A stretch of 64,000 bases of DNA from Pseudozobellia thermophila (GCF_900141855.1 NZ_FQYU01000012.1:41607-105606), one strand, 5' to 3'; shown: positions 8,430-18,778, numbered from the stretch's first letter. Notes: generated by a model not told the origin, from the letters alone. Translations and numbers: made by a program.

Positions 8430-10010
8430 ATGAAGACTATTCCTGAAGAGTTCCAGATCAAGGAACTTATTGAGCAGAAACAATATTTGATCGATGGTGA
8501 GTTGAAGACATGGACGGGAAACACGACCGAAGTCTATTCGACCATATCGTCTACCGAAACGTACAAGCCAACGGTTTTGGGCAGTATACCCGACATGGGC
8601 GAGCCCGAGGCACTGGAGGCATTGGATGCCGCCATGGCCGCCTATGGCAGGGGGCAGGGAGTATGGCCGACCATGCACGTAAAAGACCGTATCGAATGCA
8701 TGGAGAATTTCGTCGGGCAAATGGAGACCAAGCGCGATGAAATTGTCAAACTCCTGATGTGGGAAATCGGTAAGTCCCTTCCCGATTCGCAAAAAGAATT
8801 TGACCGTACCATCGAATACATCTACGATACCATAGAGGAATACAAGGAACTCGATCGCAATTCGGCCAAGTTTCAAAAACACGATGGCGTCTATGCCCAT
8901 ATCAAAAGAGGGCCCCTAGGTGTCGTTCTGTGCCTCGGGCCGTACAATTATCCGTTGAACGAAACCTTTGCCCTGTTGATTCCCGCCATAATCATGGGCA
9001 ATACGACCATATTTAAGCCGGCAAAGCACGGGGTCTTGTTGATCACCCCTTTGTTGGAAGCCTTTCAAAGCTCGTTTCCAAAGGGCGTCGTAAACATTCT
9101 TTTCGGTAGGGGAAGGGCGGTGGCGGCCCCGATCATGCAGACGGGCAAGGTCGATGTCCTGGCGCTGATCGGCAATAGCAAATCGGCCAACGCCTTGCAG
9201 GAACAGCATCCGAAGAGTAACCGGCTGCGGTTGGTATTGGGACTTGAGGCCAAAAACCCCGCCATTATTTTGCCCGATGCGGACCTAGACCTTACGATCG
9301 ATGAATGTATCGCCGGTACATTGTCGTTCAATGGGCAAAGATGTACGGCACTTAAGGTAATCTACGTGCATGAAGATATTAGGGATGAATTTATAAAACG
9401 CTATTCCAAAAGGGTAGACGAACTAAAATTCGGAAACCCGTGGGAAGAGGGGGTTAAGCTTACGCCCCTCCCGGAACCGGGTAAACCGGCCTATATCCAA
9501 GAGTTGATAGATGATGCCGTTGAAAAGGGCGCAAAAATAATGAACCAAAAAGGAGGCCAGAAATTTGACAATTACATCTGGCCAGCCGTGCTTTATCCCG
9601 TAACCAAGGATATGCGGGTGTACCAAGAAGAACAGTTCGGACCGGTGATTCCCGTTCTTTCCTTTTCCGATATCGAGGAACCGCTCAACGATATGGCCGA
9701 GAGCAACTACGGGCAACAGGTAAGTCTGTTCGGAAAGGATGTTTATACCTTGTCGCCCTTGATCGATACCTTGGTCAACCTGGTCTGTAGGGTCAACCTG
9801 AACAGTTCGTGCCAAAGAGGCCCCGACGTATATCCGTTTACCGGTAGGAAGGATTCGGCCCAGGCGACCTTGAGCGTACACGATGCCCTGCGCTCCTTTT
9901 CCATTAGGACCTTCGTGGCCTTTAAGGACAATGAACTCAATAACGAGACCGTACAAAACCTATTGGAGGCCAAGGTGTCCAATTTTGTTAGCACCGACTA
10001 CATTCTTTAA
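8430..10010 (+). CDS. NADP-dependent (non-phosphorylating) glyceraldehyde-3-phosphate dehydrogenase-type aldehyde dehydrogenase
   Basis: A 526-aa aldehyde dehydrogenase superfamily protein. The active-site landmarks are present: Asn173 in GPYNYPLNE, Lys in FKPAKHG (Lys196), the general base Glu273 in GLEAKNPAI and the catalytic Cys305 in FNGQRCTA. The overall sequence resembles GapN-like enzymes, which oxidise glyceraldehyde-3-phosphate directly to 3-phosphoglycerate and make NADPH. The substrate is inferred from family resemblance. It is preceded by a 131-bp gap and followed by its own terminator, so it is probably monocistronic. NADPH from this reaction would suit IlvC upstream, but no shared regulation is visible. 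Confidence 0.85.
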   Translation: MKTIPEEFQIKELIEQKQYLIDGELKTWTGNTTEVYSTISSTETYKPTVLGSIPDMGEPEALEALDAAMAAYGRGQGVWPTMHVKDRIECMENFVGQMETKRDEIVKLLMWEIGKSLPDSQKEFDRTIEYIYDTIEEYKELDRNSAKFQKHDGVYAHIKRGPLGVVLCLGPYNYPLNETFALLIPAIIMGNTTIFKPAKHGVLLITPLLEAFQSSFPKGVVNILFGRGRAVAAPIMQTGKVDVLALIGNSKSANALQEQHPKSNRLRLVLGLEAKNPAIILPDADLDLTIDECIAGTLSFNGQRCTALKVIYVHEDIRDEFIKRYSKRVDELKFGNPWEEGVKLTPLPEPGKPAYIQELIDDAVEKGAKIMNQKGGQKFDNYIWPAVLYPVTKDMRVYQEEQFGPVIPVLSFSDIEEPLNDMAESNYGQQVSLFGKDVYTLSPLIDTLVNLVCRVNLNSSCQRGPDVYPFTGRKDSAQATLSVHDALRSFSIRTFVAFKDNELNNETVQNLLEAKVSNFVSTDYIL

Positions 10011-10044
10011 GGAAGAAGGACAGGTTACTGTAAGACTATACTAC

Positions 10045-10086
10045 AAACTCCACAATCTATCGGATTGCTGGGGTTTGTTGTTTTTT
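10045..10086 (+). terminator. Terminator after the aldehyde dehydrogenase gene
   Basis: AAACTCCACAATC (10045-10057) pairs with GATTGCTGGGGTTT (10063-10076), with one mismatch and one bulge. A T-rich tract ending in six T residues (10081-10086) follows. Confidence 0.7.
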
Positions 10087-10273
10087 AACCCTTCTCTCCC
10101 AAGGGCTACTTCCCGTTGCATCCAGTTCAGTACCAAGGGATTTGGTGCCCAATTTGAGCTAATTCCTATGTTTGTGTTAAATTTTAACCTCAATTTGTAG
10201 TTTAGGATGTAAATAGGTTAAAATAGCATAGTTATTGGATAAATGTGTAAAGCAAATTCTTATCGAGGCAAAC

Positions 10274-10281
10274 TAATTTTG
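10274..10281 (+). promoter_or_regulatory. Probable promoter of the MFS exporter, -7 element TAATTTTG
   Basis: Exact match to TAnnTTTG, 82 nt before ATG 10364. The flanking TTTAACCT motifs may be operators. Confidence 0.45.
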
Positions 10282-10363
10282 TAGGGTAAAATTTATGGAT
10301 GTACCTCAAACATTCCCAAACAGGTGAACATAAAAAATAGTTTAACCTACAAATTGCAAGATT

Positions 10364-11566
10364 ATGAAAACAGAAAGAGCTAACAAAAAAGCGCTGATCG
10401 CCTTGGCCGTAGGCGGCTTCGGTATCGGACTGACCGAATTTGTTATTATGGGTATCCTGCCCGATGTGGCCAAGGGACTCAACATTACCATTTCCCAAGC
10501 AGGGCACTTTATAGCCGCCTATGCCATGGGCGTAGTGGTAGGGGCGCCCTTATTGACCCGCTTTAGTTCAAAAATGGATTCGCGGATGATCCTATTGTTG
10601 TTGATGGGATGGTTTACGCTGTTTAATACCCTTTCAGGATTTGCGACCAGCTATAACATGCTTTTAATCGTTCGATTCTTATCGGGATTGCCACATGGCG
10701 CCTTTTTTGGAATCGGGGCCGTAGTCGCAGGAAAATTGGCCAGGGAGGGCAAGGCCGCCCGGGCCATAGCCGTGATGTTTACCGGATTGACCATTGCCAA
10801 TGTGATCGGGGTACCCATCGGAACCTATATTGGCCACCATTACAATTGGAGCATTTCCTTTTATATGGTAGGTATCGTTGGACTTCTTGCGGTATTGAGT
10901 GTCTTCCTATGGATGCCCAAATTGGAGGCCGAAAGGCCCAAACCCTATTCCAAGGAAAACAAGGGACTCAAGAACGGGGAGCTGTGGGCGATGATCATGT
11001 TGACCACCATAGGTACAGGGGGCTTTTTCGCCTGGTACAGTTATATCGCACCGTTAATTACCGACATAGCCGGATGGGGCGAGTATATGGTAGGATACGC
11101 CATGATATTGGCCGGAATGGGCATGGTTTTCGGCAATTTCATCGGGGCCAAGATGGCAGAGGTCTTTTCGCCCTTAAAAGCGGTGGCCATCAGTTTGACG
11201 GTTATGGTCGTGCTGTTGTTGACCAATTCGTTACTGGCGTTTAATCCCTATATCGTTCTTGGGATGACCTTTTTTGTCGGGATGGCCTCTTTTACCGTTT
11301 CGACACCGATACAAATGGCCATCATAAATACTTCAAGGGGCAATGAGATGCTCGGCTCTTCGATGAACCAGAGCGCCTTTAATATGGGCAATGCCTCGGG
11401 GGCTTACTTGGCCGGCTTGCCAATGACCTTCGGATTGAGCGTGGTATACGCCGGTGTGGTAGGTGCGGTTTTGGCCGGAATGGGAGTGCTTATGGCCATC
11501 GGAATCATCGTATACAGAAAGCACAAGTCAGGCTATAACTTTAGGAAAATGGCATTTAACAATTAA
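10364..11566 (+). CDS. MFS transporter, DHA1/AraJ-like exporter
   Basis: A 400-aa polytopic inner-membrane protein with about 12 predicted helices. The first helix, GGFGIGLTEFVIMGILPDVA, is the signature of the 12-helix drug/sugar exporter branch (AraJ, YdhP, NepI). The DHA1 motif-C-like stretch in helix 5 (TGLTIANVIGVPIGTYIG) supports proton-coupled efflux. The substrate cannot be predicted. It has its own upstream region with repeated TTTAACCT elements and a bidirectional terminator after it, where it converges on leuB. Confidence 0.88.
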   Translation: MKTERANKKALIALAVGGFGIGLTEFVIMGILPDVAKGLNITISQAGHFIAAYAMGVVVGAPLLTRFSSKMDSRMILLLLMGWFTLFNTLSGFATSYNMLLIVRFLSGLPHGAFFGIGAVVAGKLAREGKAARAIAVMFTGLTIANVIGVPIGTYIGHHYNWSISFYMVGIVGLLAVLSVFLWMPKLEAERPKPYSKENKGLKNGELWAMIMLTTIGTGGFFAWYSYIAPLITDIAGWGEYMVGYAMILAGMGMVFGNFIGAKMAEVFSPLKAVAISLTVMVVLLLTNSLLAFNPYIVLGMTFFVGMASFTVSTPIQMAIINTSRGNEMLGSSMNQSAFNMGNASGAYLAGLPMTFGLSVVYAGVVGAVLAGMGVLMAIGIIVYRKHKSGYNFRKMAFNN

Positions 11567-11587
11567 TACCAAGGTACCAAAGGCCAT

Positions 11588-11625
11588 AAGAAAGCCCTGT
11601 CGTATGCATATATGACAGGGCTTTT
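11588..11625. terminator. Bidirectional terminator between the MFS gene and leuB
   Basis: AAAGCCCTGTC (11591-11601) and GACAGGGCTTT (11614-11624) form a perfect 11-bp stem flanked by A residues on the left and T residues on the right, so it can serve both converging genes. Confidence 0.85.
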
Positions 11626-11649
11626 GTACTGGTTACAATTAGGAAGGCG

Positions 11650-12705
11650 CTATATGTTCTTCGCCAACCAATCACCAACTTCACTGGTTTTATAGGCCTT
11701 TCCGCCTTCGGCCAGGTCTTCGGTAACGATTCCTTCGGCCAATGATTTGTTCACGACGTCACGTATGGCCTGGGCCTCTTCGGTCAAATCCATATCCTCG
11801 AACAACATGGCGGCGGACAATACGGTGGCCAAAGGGTTGGCGATGTCCTTTCCTGCTGCCTGTGGGTAGGAACCGTGTATCGGTTCGTACAACGATACCT
11901 TGCTTCCTACCGAAGAGGATGGCATCAAGCCCATGGATCCCGAGATCACGGAAGCTTCATCCGTTAAAATATCACCGAATAGGTTGGCCGTGATCATTAC
12001 GTCGTAGTCTTTTGGCCATTGGACCAAACGCATGGCTACGGCATCGACGAACTCGTAAGAGACCTCTACTTCAGGATAATCCTTTGCCATGGCCTGTACC
12101 GTTTCCCTCCACAGCCTTGAAGATTCGAGTACATTGGCCTTATCGACGCAGCACAATCTTTTCGACCGTTTCATGGCCATTTCAAAGCCCTTTTTGGCCA
12201 AACGTTCAATTTCAAAACGCTGGTAGGTCATGGTGTCAAAGGCGGTATTGTTATCGTCCTTTCTTCCTCGCTCACCAAAGTAAACCCCTCCGGTCAGCTC
12301 GCGAAGAATGATCAAATCGGTACCCTCTATACGCTCGCGCTTTAAGGGCGACTTTTCGATCAAGGAAGGAAAGGTAAAGGTGGGGCGTACATTGGCGAAC
12401 AAGCCCAATTTCTGGCGCATTTTCAACAAACCTTGCTCGGGCCGTACCTTGGCCGACGGATCGTTGTCGAAACGCGGATGCCCTATGGCACCGAAGAGGA
12501 CCGCATCGGCATTGGCGCAGACCTCGTGGGTTTCGTCGGGGTAGGGCTCTCCAACGGCGTCAATGGCCGCGGCCCCGGTCAAGGCGGGTTTCCAAGTGAT
12601 CTCGTGGTTGAATTTGGATGCGATGGCATCAGCTACTTTTACGGCTTGGTCAATTACTTCGGGGCCGATACCGTCTCCGGCCAAAAGTGCAATATTTAGT
12701 TTCAT
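11650..12705 (-). CDS. leuB: 3-isopropylmalate dehydrogenase
   Basis: LeuB oxidatively decarboxylates 3-isopropylmalate to the leucine precursor 4-methyl-2-oxovalerate, using NAD+. At 351 aa it has the family length. Visible signatures are [10 protein letters not shown] near the N-terminus, the substrate-binding [10 protein letters not shown] and the metal-binding stretch [12 protein letters not shown] with the following SGSMGLMPS. The same fold also handles methylmalate in the citramalate route, which matters given the neighbouring synthase. It is the last gene of the leuC-leuD-synthase-leuB operon, 47 bp after the synthase gene. Confidence 0.96.
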   Translation of the reverse strand: MKLNIALLAGDGIGPEVIDQAVKVADAIASKFNHEITWKPALTGAAAIDAVGEPYPDETHEVCANADAVLFGAIGHPRFDNDPSAKVRPEQGLLKMRQKLGLFANVRPTFTFPSLIEKSPLKRERIEGTDLIILRELTGGVYFGERGRKDDNNTAFDTMTYQRFEIERLAKKGFEMAMKRSKRLCCVDKANVLESSRLWRETVQAMAKDYPEVEVSYEFVDAVAMRLVQWPKDYDVMITANLFGDILTDEASVISGSMGLMPSSSVGSKVSLYEPIHGSYPQAAGKDIANPLATVLSAAMLFEDMDLTEEAQAIRDVVNKSLAEGIVTEDLAEGGKAYKTSEVGDWLAKNI

Positions 12706-12752
12706 GTACTGATTTTGCTTATTTGCTTTCCGCTAGGCGGATGTTTTATGGT

Positions 12753-14264
12753 TTAAATGATGTTCAACATTTTCTCGGTTGCCTTGATCGCCGATACGGT
12801 CTGGTCCGAATCGAGGCCCCTGGAGGTAAACTCCTTTCCGTTGGCGTTCCAGGTGATGACCGTTTCGCAAAGGGCGTCCGAATTACTGCCCGGCGGTATG
12901 CGCACCGCATAATCGATCAATTTCGGCAGTTCCATTTTGCGGGCGCGGTATATTTTGCGCAGGGCGTTCATAAAGGCGTCGTACTGACCGTCGCCCAAGG
13001 CATTCTCCTCGTACGATTTGCCATCGATTTCCAATGACAGGGTGGTAGAGGGGCTCAGGCCCTTGGAGTGGGTCAACACGTACGACTTGACAAAAACCTT
13101 TTGTTGGTAATCGGTATCGAGCACGTCGGAAATGATGTAAGGCAAATCTTCCTTGGTCACCTTTTCCTTTTTGTCGCCCAGTTCTATGATTCGGGCCGTT
13201 ACCTTCTTGAGTTCATCGTCGTTCAGGGTAAGACCCAACTCCTGGAGGTTTTTTTGAATGTTCGCCTTTCCCGACATTTTTCCCAGGGCGTATTTGCGTT
13301 TTCGGCCAAAACGCTCGGGCAGCAGGTCGCTAAAGTAAAGGTTGTTCTTATTGTCTCCATCGGCGTGTATACCAGCTGTTTGCGTAAACACGTTTTCGCC
13401 GACGATAGGCTTGTTCGCCGGAATCGCGAAGCCCGTGAAAGCCGAGACCAGTTTACTGACCCGGTACAAGGCCTTTTCGTTTACATTGATCGAGACCTCG
13501 GGCAAAAAGTCGTTGATTACCGCAATCGCGCTTGCCATGGGGGCGTTTCCGGCGCGCTCGCCCATACCGTTTACGGTAAGGTGCAATCCGTGGCATCCGG
13601 CCTTGACGGCTTCCATAATATTGGCCACTCCCAGGTCATAGTCGTTATGGCCGTGAAAGTCAAAATGCATATCGGGGAAGCGGTCGATAATTTCCGAAAG
13701 GTAATCGCGGGTTTCGTTGTAGGTCAATATCCCCAAGGTATCGGGCAAGAGCACCCGCTTTATGGGTTGGGTCGACAGAAACTCGAGAAATTCGAAGACA
13801 TAGTCCTTCGAGTTCCGCATGCCATTGCTCCAATCCTCCAAATAAATATTATTGATAAAGCCTCTTTTTTCAGCCTCGGCGAAAATTTCGGCAATTTCGG
13901 AAAAATGTTGCCCGGGCGTTTTTCTAAGCTGGTGCTTCAAGTGGTTCATAGACCCCTTGGTAAGCAGGTTTTGCGATTTGGCCCCGGCTTTTTCCATCCA
14001 ATTCAACGAAGCCCCTCCATCGACAAAGGTGAGAACCTCTACACGGTCGAGGTAGTTTTGTTCTTCGGCCCATGCGGTAATCTGCTGAACGGCCTCCAAT
14101 TCCCCTTCCGAAACCCTTGCTGATGCCACCTCTATGCGATCGACCCCAAGTTCGTCAAGCAAGAGCTTGGCCAAAGTGAGTTTTTCGGAGGCGGTAAATG
14201 ATACACCGGACGTCTGCTCGCCATCGCGAAGCGTAGTGTCCATAATTTCCAAGTGTCTTTTCAT
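12753..14264 (-). CDS. 2-isopropylmalate/citramalate synthase family enzyme (CimA-like)
   Basis: A 503-aa DRE-TIM metallolyase: catalytic barrel with TTLRDGEQT (Arg13, Asp14) and the metal-binding FHGHNDYD (His204, His206), a linker, and a C-terminal LeuA-type allosteric domain (about 390-503). Its position in a leu operon suggests 2-isopropylmalate synthase. However, from recall it resembles Leptospira (R)-citramalate synthase more than classical LeuA (SFTASEKL, VEVASARVSEGE, YLEDWSNGMRN). The three hydrophobic pocket residues I recall as selecting pyruvate there (Leu81, Leu104, Tyr144) align with Leu78, Leu101 and Tyr141 here. I therefore favour citramalate synthase, feeding LeuC/D/B to make 2-oxobutyrate for isoleucine, but a dual role is possible. 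Confidence 0.8.
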   Translation of the reverse strand: MKRHLEIMDTTLRDGEQTSGVSFTASEKLTLAKLLLDELGVDRIEVASARVSEGELEAVQQITAWAEEQNYLDRVEVLTFVDGGASLNWMEKAGAKSQNLLTKGSMNHLKHQLRKTPGQHFSEIAEIFAEAEKRGFINNIYLEDWSNGMRNSKDYVFEFLEFLSTQPIKRVLLPDTLGILTYNETRDYLSEIIDRFPDMHFDFHGHNDYDLGVANIMEAVKAGCHGLHLTVNGMGERAGNAPMASAIAVINDFLPEVSINVNEKALYRVSKLVSAFTGFAIPANKPIVGENVFTQTAGIHADGDNKNNLYFSDLLPERFGRKRKYALGKMSGKANIQKNLQELGLTLNDDELKKVTARIIELGDKKEKVTKEDLPYIISDVLDTDYQQKVFVKSYVLTHSKGLSPSTTLSLEIDGKSYEENALGDGQYDAFMNALRKIYRARKMELPKLIDYAVRIPPGSNSDALCETVITWNANGKEFTSRGLDSDQTVSAIKATEKMLNII

Positions 14265-14364
14265 TTTCTACCTAACGGTTAATATCGTGTTCCGTTTGGA
14301 AAGATAACCTGTTCCCAGATTACTTCCAGATGCGAAAGTTGGCATTTGGTTGGTGCCGAAGGGC

Positions 14365-14961
14365 TTAGAAAGGTCGGCTTTTGGCGAACTTTTCGATGTC
14401 GTCCTTGATGTTCAAAAGGTAGTCGATATCGTCGAACCCATTGGTCATGTTCCCTTTTTTATAGGTGTTGATGTCGAAGGGTTCGCTTTCCCCGGTCGCC
14501 AAAATGGTTACTTTTTGTTCGGGGAGGTTCACTTCAAACTCCGCCTTTGGGTCTTTTTCTATTGCCGTGAAGATTTTCTGAAGGAAATCGGCACTCACCT
14601 GTACGGGCAATACCCCGATGTTCAGGCAGTTGTTTCTAAAGATATCCGCGAAAAAGCTGGAAATCACACAGCGGAAGCCGTAATCGTAAACGGCCCATGC
14701 CGCGTGCTCGCGCGAAGATCCCGAACCAAAGTTCTTGCCGCCTACCAATATTTTGCCCCCGTAAATGGGATTGTTGAGAACAAAGTCCCTCTTAGGGGTG
14801 TTGTCTTGGTTGTAGCGCCAATCGCGAAAAAGGTTGTCTCCGAACCCTTTCCTTTCGGTGGCCTTTAAAAATCGTGCCGGGATGATTTGGTCGGTATCTA
14901 CATTTTCTATCGGTAACGGAACCGCTGTTGACGTTAATATATCGAATTTATCGTATGCCAT
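14365..14961 (-). CDS. leuD: 3-isopropylmalate dehydratase, small subunit
   Basis: LeuD forms the swivelling domain of the aconitase-type isomerase that converts 2- to 3-isopropylmalate (and citramalate to methylmalate). The 198-aa protein carries the substrate-binding loop NFGSGSSREHA (residues 77-87) and the N-terminal VDTDQIIPAR. It lies 50 bp after leuC and 100 bp before the synthase gene; both neighbours are on the same strand. Confidence 0.96.
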   Translation of the reverse strand: MAYDKFDILTSTAVPLPIENVDTDQIIPARFLKATERKGFGDNLFRDWRYNQDNTPKRDFVLNNPIYGGKILVGGKNFGSGSSREHAAWAVYDYGFRCVISSFFADIFRNNCLNIGVLPVQVSADFLQKIFTAIEKDPKAEFEVNLPEQKVTILATGESEPFDINTYKKGNMTNGFDDIDYLLNIKDDIEKFAKSRPF

Positions 14962-15011
14962 TTTACTACTCGTGTTTGTTAATGTTGGGGACCCCTGTTT
15001 GGGTCGTTTGT

Positions 15012-16430
15012 TTATCCCGCTACGGGTTCTTGCATCAATTCCCTTGGGTCGGTTACCTGACCGGTAACGGCCGCTGCGGCAGCGACCAAAGGACTGGCCA
15101 ATAAGGTTCTCGATCCCGGACCTTGCCTACCTTCAAAGTTTCGGTTGGAGGTACTCACGGCCAATTTTCCGGGGGGTACCTTATCGTCGTTCATGGCCAA
15201 ACAGGCCGAACATCCGGGTTCGCGAAGCTCAAAGCCGGCCTCGGTCAGAATGTCCAAAATGCCCTCTTCCTTGATGGCGGCCTCTACCTTGTGGCTTCCT
15301 GGAACCAGCCAGGCCGTAACGTTGCTGGCCTTCTTTCGTCCTTTTACCACGGAGGCAAAGGCCCTAAAATCCTCGATACGTCCGTTGGTACAACTTCCTA
15401 GGAAAACATAATCGATAGGCTTGCCGATCATTTTGTCGCCTTCGCCAAATTTCATGTAGTCCAACGACTTCTTATAGGTCGATGCACCTCCTTGGGCGGC
15501 GTCGAAGGTGGGAATATCCTTGCTGATGCCCATACCCATACCCGGGTTGGTACCATAGGTGATCATCGGTTCGATCGATGAGCCGTCGAAGGTTAATTCC
15601 TTGTCGAACACTGCATCGGGATCGGTGTACAGGGTTTCCCAGTATTCCATGGCGGTATCCCATGCCTCGCCCTTGGGGGCGAACTCACGCCCTTTGATGT
15701 ATTCGAAAGTGGTCGCGTCGGGAGCGATCATACCGCCCCGGGCGCCCATTTCGATACTTAGGTTACAGACGGTCATACGTCCTTCCATGCTCATGTTCTT
15801 GAACACGTCGCCCGCGTATTCGACAAAATAGCCGGTCGCGCCCGAAGTGGTCAATTGCGATATGATAAAGAGTGCAACGTCTTTTGGGGTAACCCCGTAT
15901 TGGAGTTCTCCGGTAATGTTGATGCGCATTCTTTTGGGCTTGGGCTGCATAATGCATTGGGTGGCCAATACCATTTCTACCTCCGAAGTACCGATACCGA
16001 AGGCTATGGCCCCGAAGGCCCCATGGGTAGAGGTATGCGAATCGCCGCAAACGATGGTCGCCCCGGGCAGGGTAATGCCGTATTCGGGCCCTACCACGTG
16101 TACGATACCGTTTTTTTCGTGCCCCAGGCCCCAATAGGTAATGCCGTGTTCCTTGGCATTTTCCTCCAACATTTTCAGCTGATTGGCCGATAATGGGTCG
16201 GCCACGGGCAAATGTTGGTTGATGGTCGGGGTGTTATGGTCTGCGGTAGCAAAGGTTTTCTCGGGATGCATTACCGGAATATTTCGGTTCTTCAACCCTA
16301 AAAAGGCTACGGGACTGGTTACCTCATGGACCATATGGCGGTCGATGAACAGTACTTCCGGGCCATTTTCTATTTGGTGGACCACATGGGAATCCCACAC
16401 TTTGTCAAACAATGTCTTTTGTGCACTCAT
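15012..16430 (-). CDS. leuC: 3-isopropylmalate dehydratase, large subunit
   Basis: LeuC is the [4Fe-4S] catalytic subunit of isopropylmalate isomerase. At 472 aa it has the family length. The cluster cysteines are Cys347 (GSCTNGR), Cys407 and Cys410 (GCSACLAMN). Other aconitase landmarks include [14 protein letters not shown] (128-141). It is the first gene of the leuC-leuD-synthase-leuB operon and has a good promoter element 22 nt upstream of its ATG. Confidence 0.97.
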   Translation of the reverse strand: MSAQKTLFDKVWDSHVVHQIENGPEVLFIDRHMVHEVTSPVAFLGLKNRNIPVMHPEKTFATADHNTPTINQHLPVADPLSANQLKMLEENAKEHGITYWGLGHEKNGIVHVVGPEYGITLPGATIVCGDSHTSTHGAFGAIAFGIGTSEVEMVLATQCIMQPKPKRMRINITGELQYGVTPKDVALFIISQLTTSGATGYFVEYAGDVFKNMSMEGRMTVCNLSIEMGARGGMIAPDATTFEYIKGREFAPKGEAWDTAMEYWETLYTDPDAVFDKELTFDGSSIEPMITYGTNPGMGMGISKDIPTFDAAQGGASTYKKSLDYMKFGEGDKMIGKPIDYVFLGSCTNGRIEDFRAFASVVKGRKKASNVTAWLVPGSHKVEAAIKEEGILDILTEAGFELREPGCSACLAMNDDKVPPGKLAVSTSNRNFEGRQGPGSRTLLASPLVAAAAAVTGQVTDPRELMQEPVAG

Positions 16431-16451
16431 AATCTTTCAATTCTAAGCTAA

Positions 16452-16459
16452 CAAAGCTA
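16452..16459 (-). promoter_or_regulatory. leu operon promoter, -7 element TAGCTTTG (minus strand)
   Basis: On the plus strand the sequence reads CAAAGCTA, the reverse complement of TAnnTTTG, ending 21 nt before the leuC start codon. The spacing suits a short 5' leader with no room for an attenuator after it. Confidence 0.6.
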
Positions 16460-16619
16460 GTGAAACACGAAGTTTTTAAGAAATTATTGCCTCTTAAAAT
16501 TACGATGTTCAAACGGCCCGGATCCCTATTGCGAAATGGGTCGGTTCGCTCATTTTATTGGGGCCGAACATGGCGAAGGCGGGTTTCGGCCCTTATGATC
16601 ACCTATATGGGAAGAAGGG

Positions 16620-18725
16620 TCAACTGATGTAGTTCCAGATGTTTTTGTGTTTGCCCAACTGGATGTAGGTATGGCGAATGGGTAGGTTCTCCCGTTTTTC
16701 GAGTCCGGGGTCTTCCTTCAACAAACGAAGGGCATGGTGCCTTGCGGCCTTTAGGATATCGTTGTCCTTTACGATGTCCGCTATCCTAAGGTTGAGCACG
16801 CCACTTTGTTGGGTGCCCATAAGGTCGCCCGGTCCACGCAGTTTAAGGTCTACCTCTGCAATCTCGAAGCCGTCGTTGGTCGCCACCATGGTCTGCAGTC
16901 GTGTCTTCGCTTCGGAAGACAGCTTATGGCCCGTCATCAAAATACAGAAACTTTGGTCGGCACCCCGGCCCACCCGGCCGCGGAGCTGGTGCAACTGGGA
17001 AAGGCCGAAGCGTTCGGCGCTTTCAATGATCATGACCGAGGCGTTCGGCACGTTGACGCCTACTTCGATGACCGTGGTGGCTACCATGATCTGGGTCTCG
17101 CCACGTACAAAACGGTCCATTTCATAATCCTTGTCGGCAGGTTTCATTTTGCCGTGTACGATCGAAATCTGGTAATCGGGCAGGGGGAAGTCCCTGGCAA
17201 TACTTTCGTAACCGTCCATCAGGTCTTTGTAATCCAGGGCTTCGGACTCCTGTATCAAGGGGTAGACGATGTACACCTGGCGTCCTTTCTTTATCTCGTC
17301 CCTAATAAACTGAAAGACCTTTAAGCGGTTCGAGTCGTAGCGATGGACGGTCTTGATGGGCTTTCGTCCAGGGGGGAGCTCGTCGATCACCGAGATATCG
17401 AGGTCCCCGTAAAGGCTCATGGCCAAGGTACGCGGTATAGGGGTCGCCGTCATCACAAGGATATGTGGTGGAATGTCGTTCTTATGCCACAGCTTCGCCC
17501 GTTGGGCCACTCCGAAACGGTGCTGCTCGTCGATAATGGCGAGCCCGAGGTTGTTGAACCTTACCTTGTCTTCCAAGAGGGCATGGGTGCCGATCAAGAT
17601 ATGCAGTTCCCCGCTTTCCAAGGCGGTATGGATGCTGTTCCGCTCCGATTTTTTTACCGACCCGGTCAAAAGGGCGCAGTGTATGCCCATGGGAGACAGC
17701 AGTTCTTTGATCCCCATATAATGTTGGTTCGCCAATATTTCGGTCGGGGCCATCAAACAGGCCTGAAAACCGTTGTCCAATGCCAACAGCATGGTCATTA
17801 CCGCCACAATGGTCTTGCCCGACCCTACATCGCCCTGGAGCAATCGGTTCATTTGGGCCTTGCTTCCCAGGTCGGCCCTGATTTCCTTGATTACACGTTT
17901 CTGGGCACCGGTAAGTTCAAAAGGAAGGTGTTCTTCATAAAATTCCTTGAAGTGTTCGCCCACCCGGTCGAAGTCGAAGCCCTTGATCTTCTGTTTGCGC
18001 AGCGCCTTTTTGGTGAGTAGCTGCAATTGGATGTAAAAAAGCTCTTCGAATTTTAAGCGAAAGCGAGCTTTGGCCAGCAATTCCTGGTTTTTCGGAAAGT
18101 GGATATTAAAAAGGGCCTCGGCCTTGGGCAGTAAATTCAGTTCGCGGAGCAGGTGATCGGAAAGGGTTTCGGTAAACCGGCCCTTGGTCTCGATGAACAA
18201 TTGCTGCATCAATTTGTTGATTACCCGGTTGGTAATGCCCTTGTTCGAAAGTTTTTCCGTTGAGGGGTAAATGGGCTGCATGGCCACCTTAAGCCCTTTC
18301 TGGTGTTCGGTAAGCAGTTCCATATCGGGGTGGGCCATCGAAAATTTACCATTGAACCAGTTGCACTTGCCAAAAATGACATAGGGAATGTTCAGTTTCA
18401 GGTTTTCCCTGATCCATTTTTGCCCGCGGAACCAAACCAGTTCCATCTCTCCCGTATCATCTATAAAGGTGGCCACCAAACGCTTTCCCTTTTTCTGTTC
18501 CACGGTTTTGATGTTTATTATCTTTCCGATAACCTGCACATCGGCATTGCTGCGCTGCAATTGGGCGATCTTGTAATATTGGGTCTTGTCCAAATACCGG
18601 TTCGGGAAAAGATTGAGCAAATCTTGAAACGTATCGATGCCAAGCTCCGTTCGCAAGGTTTCCGCGCGGTTCGGTCCTACACCTTTTAGGTATACGATAG
18701 GGGTCTGCAACAAATTTGCCTTCAT
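16620..18725 (-). CDS. recG: ATP-dependent DNA helicase RecG
   Basis: RecG remodels stalled forks and branch-migrates Holliday junctions. The 701-aa protein has an N-terminal helical stretch and OB-fold wedge domain (about 60-160, including AQLQRSNADVQVIGKI), then superfamily 2 helicase motifs: Walker A GDVGSGKT, DEQH box IIDEQHRFGV, motif III MTATPIPRTLAMS, motif V VATTVIEVGVNVPNA and motif VI HQLRGRVGRG. The C-terminal TRG-like region follows. Length is typical. It lies about 190 bp upstream of leuC on the same strand and diverges from the M1 peptidase gene. Confidence 0.97.
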   Translation of the reverse strand: MKANLLQTPIVYLKGVGPNRAETLRTELGIDTFQDLLNLFPNRYLDKTQYYKIAQLQRSNADVQVIGKIINIKTVEQKKGKRLVATFIDDTGEMELVWFRGQKWIRENLKLNIPYVIFGKCNWFNGKFSMAHPDMELLTEHQKGLKVAMQPIYPSTEKLSNKGITNRVINKLMQQLFIETKGRFTETLSDHLLRELNLLPKAEALFNIHFPKNQELLAKARFRLKFEELFYIQLQLLTKKALRKQKIKGFDFDRVGEHFKEFYEEHLPFELTGAQKRVIKEIRADLGSKAQMNRLLQGDVGSGKTIVAVMTMLLALDNGFQACLMAPTEILANQHYMGIKELLSPMGIHCALLTGSVKKSERNSIHTALESGELHILIGTHALLEDKVRFNNLGLAIIDEQHRFGVAQRAKLWHKNDIPPHILVMTATPIPRTLAMSLYGDLDISVIDELPPGRKPIKTVHRYDSNRLKVFQFIRDEIKKGRQVYIVYPLIQESEALDYKDLMDGYESIARDFPLPDYQISIVHGKMKPADKDYEMDRFVRGETQIMVATTVIEVGVNVPNASVMIIESAERFGLSQLHQLRGRVGRGADQSFCILMTGHKLSSEAKTRLQTMVATNDGFEIAEVDLKLRGPGDLMGTQQSGVLNLRIADIVKDNDILKAARHHALRLLKEDPGLEKRENLPIRHTYIQLGKHKNIWNYIS

Positions 18726-18770
18726 GCGACTAAATTAGCGGTTAGCTCCATTAGGCACAAACTAAAACCT

Positions 18771-18778
18771 TAAATTTG
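18771..18778 (+). promoter_or_regulatory. Promoter of the M1 peptidase gene, -7 element TAAATTTG
   Basis: Exact match to TAnnTTTG, 25 nt before ATG 18804, in the short divergent gap with recG. Confidence 0.6.

Larger units (their letters stand above)
10011..10363. other. 353-bp intergenic region upstream of the MFS exporter
   Basis: No gene seen. It contains a terminator (10045-10086), three copies of TTTAACCT (10183-10190 plus, 10215-10222 minus, 10341-10348 plus), the palindrome GTTAAATTTTAAC (10176-10188) and a consensus -7 element TAATTTTG (10274-10281). Confidence 0.6.

Noticed and set aside
13068..14123. 351-codon open frame antisense to the LeuA/CimA-type gene
   Set aside because: Shadow of a well-conserved gene on the other strand; no recognisable domain and no promoter.
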